The notes beneath the pieces are model-generated. The model ran no database searches. It worked only from the letters and a program-made list of their open reading frames with translations, and had not been told where the DNA came from. This document shows positions 34,037 to 42,625 of a stretch of 64,000 nucleotides of DNA, one piece after another; position 1 is the first letter of the stretch; each line of letters begins with the position of its first letter. Location of the stretch: NCBI RefSeq assembly GCF_029017505.1, contig NZ_JAQGEI010000014.1, positions 55,479 to 119,478 on the forward strand, read 5' to 3'. Origin of the DNA: Sedimenticola hydrogenitrophicus (lineage in GTDB: Bacteria; Pseudomonadota; Gammaproteobacteria; Chromatiales; Chromatiaceae). A program made the position numbers and the translations under genes.

Positions 34037-34932
34037 GTTTCACCGCCATCGATCTCCCCAATCTGGCCGCCCCGGGCGTCATCGAGGCGCTCGATTACGA
34101 AACCCTGCTGGCCGCCATCCGCGCCGACTTTATTGCCCGGGCTCCTGAACACGCCGCCCTGCTGGATCTGGAGAGTGAACCGCTGACCAAGCTGATGGAG
34201 TCGGCCGCCTATATAGCGCTCACCCTGCGCCAGCGGGTCAATAATGCCGCCCGCGCCGTCATGCTGGCCTACGCCACCGGTAGCGACCTGGATCAGCTCG
34301 GCGCCCTGTTTGGCGTGGAACGGCTGCTGGTGGATGCCGGCGACGCCACGGCCGTGCCGCCGGTCCCGCCCACCTATGAGACCGATCAGCGGCTGCGCCA
34401 GCGCATCCAGCTCTCGCTGGAAGGGCATAGCACCGCCGGCCCGGAAGGCGCCTACATATTCTGGGCGCTGACCGCCTCCCCGGACGTGTTGGACGTCGGC
34501 ATTGAAAGCCCAAATCCGGGCGAAGTGCTGGTCACCGTGCTGTCCACCGAGGGTGACGGCACCGCCACCCCGGAACTGCAGGATGCCGTATTCCAGGTGA
34601 TCAACAGCGAGAACATCCGGCCGCTGACCGACAACGTCACGGTACAGGGCGCCACCATCATCCCCTATGCCGTGGATGCCACCCTGACCTTCTACGACGG
34701 GCCTGGATCCAGCGTCGCGCGCCAGGCCGCTGAAGATGCCGCGTCCACCTACGTCACCGAACACCACCTCCTGGGCCACGACATCACCCGATCCGGACTG
34801 TTCGCCGCCCTGCATCAGCTGGGGGTACAGAACGTGGTGATCGCCTCGCCGGCGGCTGATATCCCGGTCTCCTCCACCGAGGCGGCCTATTGCTCGTCGA
34901 TCACCGTCACCGCCGGGGGTGTGGATGAATAA
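34033..34932 (+). CDS. J: Baseplate wedge protein, P2 gpJ
   Basis: A 299-residue baseplate J-like protein: FTAIDLPNLAAPGVIEALDY, ESEPLTKLMESAAYIALTLR, LRQRIQLSLEGHSTAGPEGA and DVGIESPNPGEVLVTVLSTE. It forms the outer baseplate wedges with gpW and gpI. Length and motif order are normal. Its end overlaps the small following gene by eight bases. Confidence 0.95.
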   Translation: MSFTAIDLPNLAAPGVIEALDYETLLAAIRADFIARAPEHAALLDLESEPLTKLMESAAYIALTLRQRVNNAARAVMLAYATGSDLDQLGALFGVERLLVDAGDATAVPPVPPTYETDQRLRQRIQLSLEGHSTAGPEGAYIFWALTASPDVLDVGIESPNPGEVLVTVLSTEGDGTATPELQDAVFQVINSENIRPLTDNVTVQGATIIPYAVDATLTFYDGPGSSVARQAAEDAASTYVTEHHLLGHDITRSGLFAALHQLGVQNVVIASPAADIPVSSTEAAYCSSITVTAGGVDE

Positions 34933-35161
34933 GCCCAGACGCTACGGCTGGAATCTGTTGATCGCCCTGGATCAGCTCGTCAACGCCCTGCTGGCCGGCG
35001 ACCCGGACGAGACCCTGAGTAGCCGCATGGGGCGGGCGGTGCGTGATGGCCGCTGCCGCGGCTGCTACTGGATCTGCCGGGCCCTGCACCGGCTCGACCC
35101 GGACCATTGCCAGAAGAGCATCGAGCACGACGAAGGCGATGACGAGGTGATCGGGATATGA
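34925..35161 (+). CDS. Small conserved phage protein between J and I
   Basis: A 78-residue protein beginning MNKPRRYGWNLLIALDQLVN and containing a small cysteine-bearing segment (DGRCRGCYWICRALHRLDPD, HCQKS). It overlaps J at the start and I at the end (ATGA). Proteins with this opening recur in P2-like and Mu-like tail operons, but their role is unknown to me. The cysteine and histidine residues could bind a metal. Confidence 0.65.
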   Translation: MNKPRRYGWNLLIALDQLVNALLAGDPDETLSSRMGRAVRDGRCRGCYWICRALHRLDPDHCQKSIEHDEGDDEVIGI

Positions 35162-35733
35162 CCACCCGCCTGTTGCCGCCCAACGCCAGCGCCCTGGAAC
35201 TGGCCGCCGAGGCCGCCATCAACAGCGCCATCGAGTCCATTGATGTGCCGCTGCGCGATCTCTGGACCCCTGCATCCTGCCCGGCCTCGCTGCTCCCCTG
35301 GCTGGCCTGGACCCTGTCCGTGGATGTGTGGGACAGCAGCTGGCCGGAGGCGACCCAGCGCGCGGTCATCGCCGAATCGGTGGCGGTGCACCGTACCAAG
35401 GGCACCCCGGGCGGATTGCGCCGCGCCCTGCAGGCCATGGGCTACGGTGATGTTGAAGTGCTGGAGCGGGTCAAGCTCCTGCGCGACGGAACCTATACCC
35501 GCAGCGCCACCATCACCCACGGCGTCCTGCTGGACCCCTACGAGTTTGATGTGGTGCTGAATATCGGTGCCATTCCGGACCAAGCGACGGTGGACGAAAT
35601 CCGCACCCGCATCCGCCATTACAAGAACGCGCGCAGTCATCTGAAGACCCTGCGCTACATGCAACTGCACCACAACGGTACCTACAGCCGGGATGGTTCA
35701 CAGAAACACAATGGAGGCCTGACCTATGGCTGA
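35158..35733 (+). CDS. I: Baseplate/tail protein, P2 gpI
   Basis: A 191-residue tail protein I: LLPPNASALELAAEAAINSA, SCPASLLPWLAWTLSVDVWD, AVHRTKGTPGGLRRALQAMG and YKNARSHLKTLRYMQLHHNG. It connects the baseplate wedges with the tail fibres. Its stop overlaps the fibre gene by eight bases. Confidence 0.94.
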   Translation: MTTRLLPPNASALELAAEAAINSAIESIDVPLRDLWTPASCPASLLPWLAWTLSVDVWDSSWPEATQRAVIAESVAVHRTKGTPGGLRRALQAMGYGDVEVLERVKLLRDGTYTRSATITHGVLLDPYEFDVVLNIGAIPDQATVDEIRTRIRHYKNARSHLKTLRYMQLHHNGTYSRDGSQKHNGGLTYG

Positions 35734-36364
35734 CCTGCCAGAAGCCGATCAGTGGGAAGCCGGTATTTATCAGCTCGAGATCACCGACCCGGTGCTGGGC
35801 GGCGCGGAAGGTATCGACAACCTGCAGGCCAAGCAGTTGGCCAACCGCACGTTGTACCTGAAGAACCTGCTCGCCAATCTGCTGGCGGCCGAAAGCGTGG
35901 CCGATCATGAAGTCAAGGCGGATCCGCACCCGCAATACCTAACTGCGGACGACGCGCCTGGTGCGGCGTCCGAGGTCGTGCAGGGGATTATTGAGTTAGC
36001 CTCCCCGGCCGAGGCGCAAGCGCTGACCGATGCAGTGCGGGCGATTACGCCGGCAACGCTGGCTGCGGCGCTGCAGGGATCGAATCGGTCGCCGACGTAC
36101 AACGGGTATCAAAAGTTGCCCGGTGGGTTGATCGTGCAGTGGAACAAGAATGTTCTGAAAAGCACAACGGCTTCGCCGTTGGCGATCACGTTCCCTGTCA
36201 CGTTCCCTAACGGTGTCCTGTGTGTCTGCCCATCGCTTGCCGGGCAACAGAATCCAAACGGCACGCCAGTTTCAGCGTCGTCACAGACGACAACTGGGTT
36301 TGATGCATGGACGACAACTGGCGGAGCCGGTTACTACGTGACGTATATCGCCATCGGCTACTAG
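35726..36364 (+). CDS. H: Tail fibre protein (short gpH-like)
   Basis: A 212-residue fibre with an N-terminal baseplate-attachment part (WEAGIYQLEITDPVLGGAEG, QAKQLANRTLYLKNLL), a collagen-free shaft, and a C-terminal tip (YNGYQKLPGGLIVQWNKNVL, TFPVTFPNGVLCVCPSLAGQ). P2 gpH has about 669 residues, so this fibre is very short and may have lost shaft repeats. The composition drops in GC from about 35940, typical of a host-range module exchanged between phages. The tip determines receptor choice. Confidence 0.88.
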   Translation: MADLPEADQWEAGIYQLEITDPVLGGAEGIDNLQAKQLANRTLYLKNLLANLLAAESVADHEVKADPHPQYLTADDAPGAASEVVQGIIELASPAEAQALTDAVRAITPATLAAALQGSNRSPTYNGYQKLPGGLIVQWNKNVLKSTTASPLAITFPVTFPNGVLCVCPSLAGQQNPNGTPVSASSQTTTGFDAWTTTGGAGYYVTYIAIGY

Positions 36365-36375
36365 GAGGATTAGTA

Positions 36376-37029
36376 ATGTTCTATGCAACGTCAACTGGCG
36401 GATTCTACGCCGAGGAAATTCACGGTACGCGCCAGATTGAGGTCGTGCAGACTGACCCGGAAACGGGCGAAACGATTGATCGCTGGATGGAGAAAAACCC
36501 GGGTTGTCTGATCCCGCCCGACGCCGTAGAGATCTCGGCAGCAGATCACGTCGCGCTGCTCGCCGGCCAGGCAGCCGGCCAGCGCATACAGCCGGATGCT
36601 GATGGCCGGCCGGTATTGATTGATCCGCAGCCACCCACCGATGCCGAGATCATCTCGGACGCCATACAGCGCATCGATGGGTTCTGCGACATGGTCTACA
36701 CCAGACTCACCAGCCGCGCCACCCGCTACGAGCAGAAGTACCAGGAGTCCCTGCGCTTCCGGGATGCCGGGTACCCCGGCACGGTATCGGCCAACGACTA
36801 CCCCTACCTGGCGTATGAAGCGCCCCATCGCGGCATGACCAAGCGCGATCTGGCCGACCTGATCATTGCCAAGGCTGAAGCCTTCAACCAGTTCGGCGCC
36901 CGCGCGGAAGCGGCTCGTGCAGAACTGCCCGGGGCCGTGGCCGCTGCGGATCCCACCGAAAAACAAAACGCGGCGGACGCCATTGTGTCCGCCATCAATG
37001 CCCTAGTTCAAGCGCTCATGGAGGCCTGA
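36376..37029 (+). CDS. Tail fibre assembly-type protein
   Basis: A 217-residue protein in the position of P2 gpG. The N-terminus (FYATSTGGFYAEEIHGTRQI, WMEKNPGCLIPPDAVEISAA) has the fibre-assembly-chaperone look. The C-terminal half is helical with a DUF4376-like or assembly region (YTRLTSRATRYEQKYQESLR). It probably helps trimerise the fibre. The assignment rests partly on location between the fibre and sheath genes. Confidence 0.75.
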   Translation: MFYATSTGGFYAEEIHGTRQIEVVQTDPETGETIDRWMEKNPGCLIPPDAVEISAADHVALLAGQAAGQRIQPDADGRPVLIDPQPPTDAEIISDAIQRIDGFCDMVYTRLTSRATRYEQKYQESLRFRDAGYPGTVSANDYPYLAYEAPHRGMTKRDLADLIIAKAEAFNQFGARAEAARAELPGAVAAADPTEKQNAADAIVSAINALVQALMEA

Positions 37030-37030
37030 A

Positions 37031-38206
37031 ATGCCCGCTGATTACCACCACGGCGTACGCGTCGCCGAAGTTACCGAGGGCACCCGCCCCATTCGCATGA
37101 TCAACACCGCCGTCATCGGCCTGGTCGGCACCGCGCCGGATGCCGACGCGGCCAAGTTCCCGCTCAACACGCCGGTGCTGATCGCCGGCAACCGGGCCGA
37201 GGCCGGCGCGCTGGACCTGGTCGGGGACGGCAACGGCTCCCTGCCGGGCGCCATGGATGCCATCTTCGACCAGATCGCCCCCAACGTGATCGTGATCCGG
37301 GTCGATGAGGGGATCGACGCCGCCGAAACCACCAGCAACGTGATCGGTACCGTGCAGGCTGACGGCAGCCACACCGGCCTGCAGGCGCTGCTCACCTGCA
37401 AGGCCAAGCTGGGCCTCAAGCCGCGCATCCTGGGCGCCCCCGGGCTGGACGTGCAGGCGGTGGCCACGGAGTTCGAGGGCATCGCCGACAAGCTGCGCGC
37501 CTTCGCCTACGTGAGCTGCGCCGGCGCCGCCACTAAGGAAGACGCCGTCGCCTACCGGGCCAACTTCGGCAGCAAGCGCCTGATGCTGGTCTGGCCGGAG
37601 TTCACCGGCTGGGACGTGGCAACCAGTCAGGAGGTGGAGCTGGCGGCCGTGGCCAGGGCCCTGGGCCTGCGCGCCAAGATCGACAACGATATCGGCTGGC
37701 ACAAGAACCTCTCCAACGTCGCCGTGGCCGGGGTGACCGGCATCAACAAGGATCTCTATTTCGACCTGCAGGCAGAGGCCACCGATACCAACTACCTCAA
37801 CAGCAACGAGGTCACCACCCTGATCCGCGAGGACGGCTTCCGCTTCTGGGGCTCCCGCACCTGCAGCGCAGACCCCAAGTTCGCCTTCGAGACCGCCACC
37901 CGCACCGGCGACATCCTGGCCGACACCATCGCCGAGGCGCACATGTGGGCGGTGGACAAGCCCATGAGCAAGACCCTGATCCGCGACATCGTGGAAGGCG
38001 TCAATGCCAAGTTCCGCGAACTCAAGGCCCTGGGCTATATCGTGGACGCCCACGCCTGGGTGGATCCGGACAAGAACACCGTGGAGGTGCTGGAGAGCGG
38101 CAAGCTGTATATCGATTACGACTACACCCCGATCCCGCCGCTGGAGAACCTGCAGTTCTTCTCCCGCATCACCAATGATTACCTGGTGCAGCTGATACAG
38201 CAGTAA
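37031..38206 (+). CDS. FI: Contractile tail sheath protein, P2 gpFI
   Basis: A 391-residue sheath protein with typical features: YHHGVRVAEVTEGTRPIRMI, AVIGLVGTAPDADAAKFPLN, PRILGAPGLDVQAV, YFDLQAEATDTNYLNSNEVT and FRFWGSRTCSADPKFAFETA. It polymerises around the tube and contracts at injection. It starts two bases after the preceding stop. A hairpin at 38213-38236 lies between it and the tube gene. Confidence 0.97.
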   Translation: MPADYHHGVRVAEVTEGTRPIRMINTAVIGLVGTAPDADAAKFPLNTPVLIAGNRAEAGALDLVGDGNGSLPGAMDAIFDQIAPNVIVIRVDEGIDAAETTSNVIGTVQADGSHTGLQALLTCKAKLGLKPRILGAPGLDVQAVATEFEGIADKLRAFAYVSCAGAATKEDAVAYRANFGSKRLMLVWPEFTGWDVATSQEVELAAVARALGLRAKIDNDIGWHKNLSNVAVAGVTGINKDLYFDLQAEATDTNYLNSNEVTTLIREDGFRFWGSRTCSADPKFAFETATRTGDILADTIAEAHMWAVDKPMSKTLIRDIVEGVNAKFRELKALGYIVDAHAWVDPDKNTVEVLESGKLYIDYDYTPIPPLENLQFFSRITNDYLVQLIQQ

Positions 38207-38284
38207 GCGCCGCCGCCCGCCCTTCGGGGTGGGCGGTCAACCCATACGGTTAACGCCATCCGGTTCACACAAGAGGATTAAACG

Positions 38285-38794
38285 ATGTTGCCCAAGAGCC
38301 TGAAGAATTTTAACGCCTTCGTCGACGGTGAAGGATATGCCGCCCGGGTGGACGAGTTCGTACTGCCCAAGCTGGCCCGCAAGATGGAAGAGCTGCGCGC
38401 CGGCGGCATGAACGCCCCCATCGATATCGACATGGGCATGGAGAAGCTGGAAGCCGAGTTCACCCTGCACGAGGTCTCCCGCGCCATCCTGAACCAGTTC
38501 GGCCTGTGGGATGTGGCCGGTGTCGGCATGCGCTTTCGCGGCGCCTACCAGGCCGACGACAGCAGCTGCACCACCGACGCGGTGGAGGTGGTCATGCGCG
38601 GCCGCTTCAAGGAGATCGACATGGGCACCGCCAAGGCCGGCGACGAGACCAAGATGAAGGTCAGCGGCGGCCTGACCTATTTCAAGTACATCGTCAACGA
38701 TGAAACCGTGATCGAGATCGACGTGTTGAACATGATCGAGATGGTCAACGGCCAGGACCGCCTGAAGAAACAGCGGGACGCCCTGGGCTTGTAG
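38285..38794 (+). CDS. FII: Tail tube protein, P2 gpFII
   Basis: A 169-residue tube protein: MLPKSLKNFNAFVDGEGYAA, EEL-like LARKMEELRAGGMNAPIDID, GMEKLEAEFTLHEVSRAILN and VVMRGRFKEIDMGTAKAGDE. Hexameric rings form the inner tail tube. AGAGGATTAAACG precedes the ATG. Confidence 0.96.
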   Translation: MLPKSLKNFNAFVDGEGYAARVDEFVLPKLARKMEELRAGGMNAPIDIDMGMEKLEAEFTLHEVSRAILNQFGLWDVAGVGMRFRGAYQADDSSCTTDAVEVVMRGRFKEIDMGTAKAGDETKMKVSGGLTYFKYIVNDETVIEIDVLNMIEMVNGQDRLKKQRDALGL

Positions 38795-38861
38795 TCTGGG
38801 AACCCGAACGAGCAACAAGCGGCCAGGGACGGCCACCCTATTTTAATCTGGAGAACAACCC

Positions 38862-39101
38862 ATGACTGAATTCACCCTCAAGCACCCCATCACCGGCGAC
38901 AACGGCCGCGAGATCAAAACCATCACCGTGCGCCGGCCGCGCGTCAAGGACATCGAGATCATGGAGGAAGAATCCACCCATCTCAAAAAGTCCATTCGCC
39001 TGCTCTCTCTGCTGGGCGAAGTATCGCCCGACGAGGTCCGCCGACTGGACGCGGCCGACTTCAACCATATCAGTGATGAGGTGGTGGGTTTTTTGGAATA
39101 A
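38862..39101 (+). CDS. E: Tail assembly chaperone, P2 gpE
   Basis: A 79-residue protein (FTLKHPITGDNGREIKTITV, RRPRVKDIEIMEEESTHLKK) that matches P2 gpE. With its frameshift product it coats and folds the tape measure during tail assembly. The reading frame ends just past a T_TTT_TTG slippery heptamer at 39089-39095. GGAGAACAACCC precedes the ATG. Confidence 0.93.
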   Translation: MTEFTLKHPITGDNGREIKTITVRRPRVKDIEIMEEESTHLKKSIRLLSLLGEVSPDEVRRLDAADFNHISDEVVGFLE

Positions 39102-39259
39102 CCATGCAGCGGCTGAGGCCGGTAATGGCCAACCTGGCCGCTGTATTCCATTGGCAACCGTCCGAGCTGAAGGCGTTAACGCTGGACGAGTTGAGTGAAT
39201 TTCACCAGCTGGCGAAAGAGCGGTCCACTACCAGTCCCAAGCGAGGCCGGCAAAGGTGA
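38862..39259 (+). CDS. E: gpE-E' fusion by -1 frameshift
   Basis: At 39089-39095 the slippery sequence TTTTTTG allows a -1 shift. The shifted frame reads GITMQRLRPVMANLAAVFHW, QPSELKALTLDELSEFHQLA and ends at 39259. The AVFHWQPSEL segment is the conserved E' signature. The same heptamer is used in P2 gene E, so the arrangement is conserved. The E' part has no good independent start. Confidence 0.9.
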
Positions 39260-39428
39260 ACAGCAGAAACACCCCGCCCCCGACCGTGGCGGTCAAGGCG
39301 AGCAGCACGATTAGCGGCAGACCCCAGAACGCCCACAACGTGGCGCCGGCCGCCAGCAGCGCGGGAACCCACTGGGGCCAAAAGGCGCGAAGCCAAAAGG
39401 CGCGACGAAAGTGTTTAGCGGCATCCAT
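39228..39428 (-). CDS. Possible minus-strand two-helix membrane protein (cargo)
   Basis: A 66-residue frame on the strand opposite the late operon encodes MDAAKHFRRAFWLRAFWPQW then two hydrophobic helices (VPALLAAGATLWAFWGLP, LIVLLALTATVGGGVFLLF). It fills the otherwise empty 185 bases between E' and the tape measure. Upstream on its strand is a TATACT box close to the ATG. It would be a lysogen-expressed membrane protein, for example for superinfection exclusion, but coding status is not proven. Confidence 0.5.
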   Translation of the reverse strand: MDAAKHFRRAFWLRAFWPQWVPALLAAGATLWAFWGLPLIVLLALTATVGGGVFLLFTFAGLAWDW

Positions 39429-39444
39429 GCCCGGAGTATAGCCC

Positions 39445-41811
39445 ATGAGCGATCTTGATCTCAAAATTACCCTGCGGGCCATTGACAAGTTCAGTGAGCC
39501 CGCCCGGAAGGTGGCGGCCATATCGGGCAAGCTGGCACAGCACCTGGGCGAGAGTCAGAAAGAGCTGTTCGCTATCGGCAACAACAGGAAGGCCATCAAG
39601 GCGTTCGAGGAGGCGAGCCAGAAGCTGGGCAAGCTGAATGGCAACCTCACCGAGACCACCAGCAAAGTGAAGCAGGGCCGCCGCGAGATGGCCTATCTGC
39701 ACCGCCAAATGGAGTTGGTCGGCTCCAGCTCCAAGGCGGGCAAGCAACTCGCGAAGGAGTTCGAGGCAGCGAGAAAGAGCGTCCACGCCCTGGAGCGGCA
39801 GGAGCGCCGCCTCACCGAACAAATCTCCGAGAGCAGCAGCAAGCTGGACGAGCGTAGCGCCAAGTTGCGCGAGGCCGGCATCGACACCAAGAACCTGCGC
39901 CAGGAGCAGGACCGGCTGGGTGCGTCCTACGCCAAAACGACAGGCAAAATGGAGGCCATGTCCAAGATGGCCGCCCAGGTGCAGAAAGCCCGAGAGCGCC
40001 ACGACCGCGCCCTGCAGCGCGCCGCCAATGCCGCCCTGATCGCCCATGGTGCCCAGCGCGTCGGACAAGCCGCCATGGGCATGGTAACCCAGCCGGTCCA
40101 GCAAATGCGCCAGGTGGAGCGATCCAAGGGCGAGCTGGCCTCGTTGGGCATGCAGGACACCGAGGTAGTGGCGGCCAAAGGCCGCGAGATGTCCACAAAG
40201 CTGGCTGGCATCACGACATCGGCGTTCGTCTCGGCGGCCTACGACATCAAGAGCGGCATCTCCACCCTCACCGACCAGAGTGTGGCCAACATGACGGCCC
40301 TGGCAGCGCTCACCGCCAAGGCCACGAAGTCGAACGTGGACCAGATGACCAGCCTGTTCGCCACCGGCTACGGCTCGTTCAAGAACAGTCTATTTGCCGA
40401 CATCGGGGACGATGAGTTCGGACAGGCTTTCTCCGCCTCTCTCGCCAAGGCCGTGCAGCAGTTCAAGACCGATGGCGCCAAGATGCAGCAGGCCATCCAG
40501 TCGATGGGCTCAGGGCTGGCCGAATCCGGCATCGCGCTGTCCGATCAGTTCACCGCGCTCGGGATGCTGCAACAGAAGATGGAGGCCGGCGTGGCCGGTA
40601 CCACGCTCAACGCCCTGGAGCGCACGGCAGGCCGTGCTCAAAAACGTTTCGAGCAGATGGGTATCGCCGTCAACACGCTCGACAAAAACGGCAACCTGCG
40701 CAGCCTGCCCGAACTGCTCGAACAGATGCAGGGCGCATTCGGCCAGGAATACACCACCGAGACCGGCACACGCATCCAGGAGGCGTTCGGATCAGAGGAG
40801 GCGGTGCGCTTCTTCAAGGCGATGTGGGGACAGCAAGAATCTTTCCGCGCCAACGCCAAGGCGATCGAAGAGGCGCAACGCCAGGGCGAGGCCTTCACCG
40901 GGACGATGGCTAAGGCAATGGATAGCAACATGGACGCCCGCCTGCAGCTGATGCAGCAACGCTGGGCAGCCGTACAGCAACGCATCGGTGACGCACTGCT
41001 GCCGGTGCTGGAGCGGTTAATGAATGTCATCGAGCCCATTATTGACGGCCTGGGCGCCTGGATCGACAAGCACCCCTACCTGACACAGGCACTGGCCATT
41101 GTGGTCGGCGGTGTCGGCGCGCTGGCCCTGGCGATAGCGCCGGTGATTACCGCGGTTACCGGGCTGGGCGCCGCCATTACCTGGATGGGGTATCGGGCCA
41201 AAAAAGCCCAAATGGAGGCGATGCTGGACGGCATGGGTGGTGGCAAAGGCGGCAAAGGGTGGCGCAATAAACTCAAAGGCCTCGGCCGGGGCGGCCCGGG
41301 TGGAAAAGGGTGGGGTGGAAAACTGCAAGGCATCGGCAAGGGGCTTTCCGGCAAGGCCGGGCTGATCGGCGCCGGCGTGGGCGCCCTCACCATCGGCGCC
41401 ACCCTGATGGATGATAAGTTGAGCGCGGGAGAGAAGGCCGCGTCCATATCCGGGGACGCCGGAGGTATCGGTGGCGCGCTGGCAGGGGCCGCCGCCGGCG
41501 CAGCGCTGGGATCTGTGGTGCCGGTCATCGGTACCGCCATCGGCGGCGCCCTGGGGGCCTACTTCGGCGCCCAGGGCGGCGGCTGGCTGGGAGAACAGTT
41601 TGGCAGCCTGTTCACCGACGATGAAGAAACACCGGTCATGGCGGGCGCCGGTGCCGCCACACAGAACGCCGACAACAGCACCAACACTTTCAATTTAAGC
41701 ATCCAGCAACAACCGGGAGAAGATGAAGAGAGCCTGGCCAAGCGCGTGATGGGGAAGATTCAGGACCAACAGCGGCAGCGGCAAATGGCCGCAATCTACG
41801 ACAGCCCGTGA
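39445..41811 (+). CDS. T: Tape measure protein, P2 gpT
   Basis: A 788-residue tape measure that sets tail length. The N-terminal third is coiled coil (FEAARKSVHALERQERRLTE), and the middle is the phage-minor-tail/TP901 region (TTSAFVSAAYDIKSGISTLT, NVDQMTSLFATGYGSFKNSL, KAVQQFKTDGAKMQQAIQSM). A membrane-like stretch follows (YLTQALAIVVGGVGALALAI), then glycine-rich segments with hydrophobic helices near 41345-41610. The scale is close to P2 gpT (about 815). It is coated by gpE/E' during assembly. Confidence 0.95.
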   Translation: MSDLDLKITLRAIDKFSEPARKVAAISGKLAQHLGESQKELFAIGNNRKAIKAFEEASQKLGKLNGNLTETTSKVKQGRREMAYLHRQMELVGSSSKAGKQLAKEFEAARKSVHALERQERRLTEQISESSSKLDERSAKLREAGIDTKNLRQEQDRLGASYAKTTGKMEAMSKMAAQVQKARERHDRALQRAANAALIAHGAQRVGQAAMGMVTQPVQQMRQVERSKGELASLGMQDTEVVAAKGREMSTKLAGITTSAFVSAAYDIKSGISTLTDQSVANMTALAALTAKATKSNVDQMTSLFATGYGSFKNSLFADIGDDEFGQAFSASLAKAVQQFKTDGAKMQQAIQSMGSGLAESGIALSDQFTALGMLQQKMEAGVAGTTLNALERTAGRAQKRFEQMGIAVNTLDKNGNLRSLPELLEQMQGAFGQEYTTETGTRIQEAFGSEEAVRFFKAMWGQQESFRANAKAIEEAQRQGEAFTGTMAKAMDSNMDARLQLMQQRWAAVQQRIGDALLPVLERLMNVIEPIIDGLGAWIDKHPYLTQALAIVVGGVGALALAIAPVITAVTGLGAAITWMGYRAKKAQMEAMLDGMGGGKGGKGWRNKLKGLGRGGPGGKGWGGKLQGIGKGLSGKAGLIGAGVGALTIGATLMDDKLSAGEKAASISGDAGGIGGALAGAAAGAALGSVVPVIGTAIGGALGAYFGAQGGGWLGEQFGSLFTDDEETPVMAGAGAATQNADNSTNTFNLSIQQQPGEDEESLAKRVMGKIQDQQRQRQMAAIYDSP

Positions 41812-41818
41812 GGTGTAC

Positions 41819-42217
41819 ATGACCAACATCGAACTCTTCAACGAATACACCGCCCGCATCCTGGGGCGACTCTACGCCAGCTTCCCGGAAAAGATCACCC
41901 TCGATCCCCGGCAGATCTCGGGGCATGACCAGGTGGATGACTTCGGACGCCTGGAAAAACCGGCCGAACACTGCCTGGCCACCCTGCAGTGGCTGGCGGA
42001 GGCGGGACTGATTCGCACCGACGGTTGTGACCGGCACTATTGCCGCGCCTGCGTACTCACCCCCAAGGGACTGCACCTGCTGAATGCCGTACCGGATAGC
42101 CTGCAGGGCAAAACACCCCTGGGCGCGCGCCTGGCCGCGCTGATCGGCGAGGGCGCCATCGATCTGGCGAAAGAGGCCGTGAAAACAGCCATCACCGGCC
42201 TGGCGGCGGGGAGCTGA
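41819..42217 (+). CDS. Hypothetical late protein between T and U
   Basis: A 132-residue protein (NIELFNEYTARILGRLYASF, EKPAEHCLATLQWLAEAGLI, RHYCRACVLTPKGLHLLNAV). The pattern resembles a winged-helix-like fold with a CRAC motif. P2 has no gene here. The protein could be a small regulator or an extra tail factor. The ATG at 41819 is used; a GTG at 41813 is possible. Function unknown. Confidence 0.65.
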   Translation: MTNIELFNEYTARILGRLYASFPEKITLDPRQISGHDQVDDFGRLEKPAEHCLATLQWLAEAGLIRTDGCDRHYCRACVLTPKGLHLLNAVPDSLQGKTPLGARLAALIGEGAIDLAKEAVKTAITGLAAGS

Positions 42218-42220
42218 TCC

Positions 42221-42625
42221 ATGATGACCCTGGGACAATTCGTCTTTCAGCTCCGCTCGGCTCCCTTCCAGGAGCTGCGGCGCGCTACCCGCCAGCGCTG
42301 GGGCAGCAACAACCGCATCGGCAAACGCCCGGTCTATCAGCACCTGGGACCGGGCGAGGATACCATCACCCTGTCCGGACAGCTGATGCCGGAAATCACC
42401 GGTGGCCCCCTGCAGCTGACCAAGCTACGCGACATGCAGGCCAGCGGACGCAGCTGGATCCTGATAGACGGCCAGGGGTATGTTTACGGTCAGTGGTTCA
42501 TCGCCCAGATCGAAGAGACACGCAAGCTGTTTTTCCAGAACGGCCAGGCCAGACTGATCGAGTTCAGCCTCAACCTGACCCGCGCCGATGATGACCGGGT
42601 GGATCATATGGGTAACCTGCAGTGA
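42221..42625 (+). CDS. U: Tail protein, P2 gpU
   Basis: A 134-residue protein of the gpU family: LGQFVFQLRSAPFQELRRAT, RQRWGSNNRIGKRPVYQHLG, ITLSGQLMPEITGG and FFQNGQARLIEFSLNLTRAD. It caps or terminates tail tube assembly in P2. It overlaps gene D by four bases. Confidence 0.95.
   Translation: MMTLGQFVFQLRSAPFQELRRATRQRWGSNNRIGKRPVYQHLGPGEDTITLSGQLMPEITGGPLQLTKLRDMQASGRSWILIDGQGYVYGQWFIAQIEETRKLFFQNGQARLIEFSLNLTRADDDRVDHMGNLQ

Noticed and set aside
38213..38256. Third possible late-activator palindrome upstream of gpFII
   Set aside because: Only 17 of 24 positions match, it overlaps a separate GC hairpin, and the spacing would put the transcript start inside gpFII.
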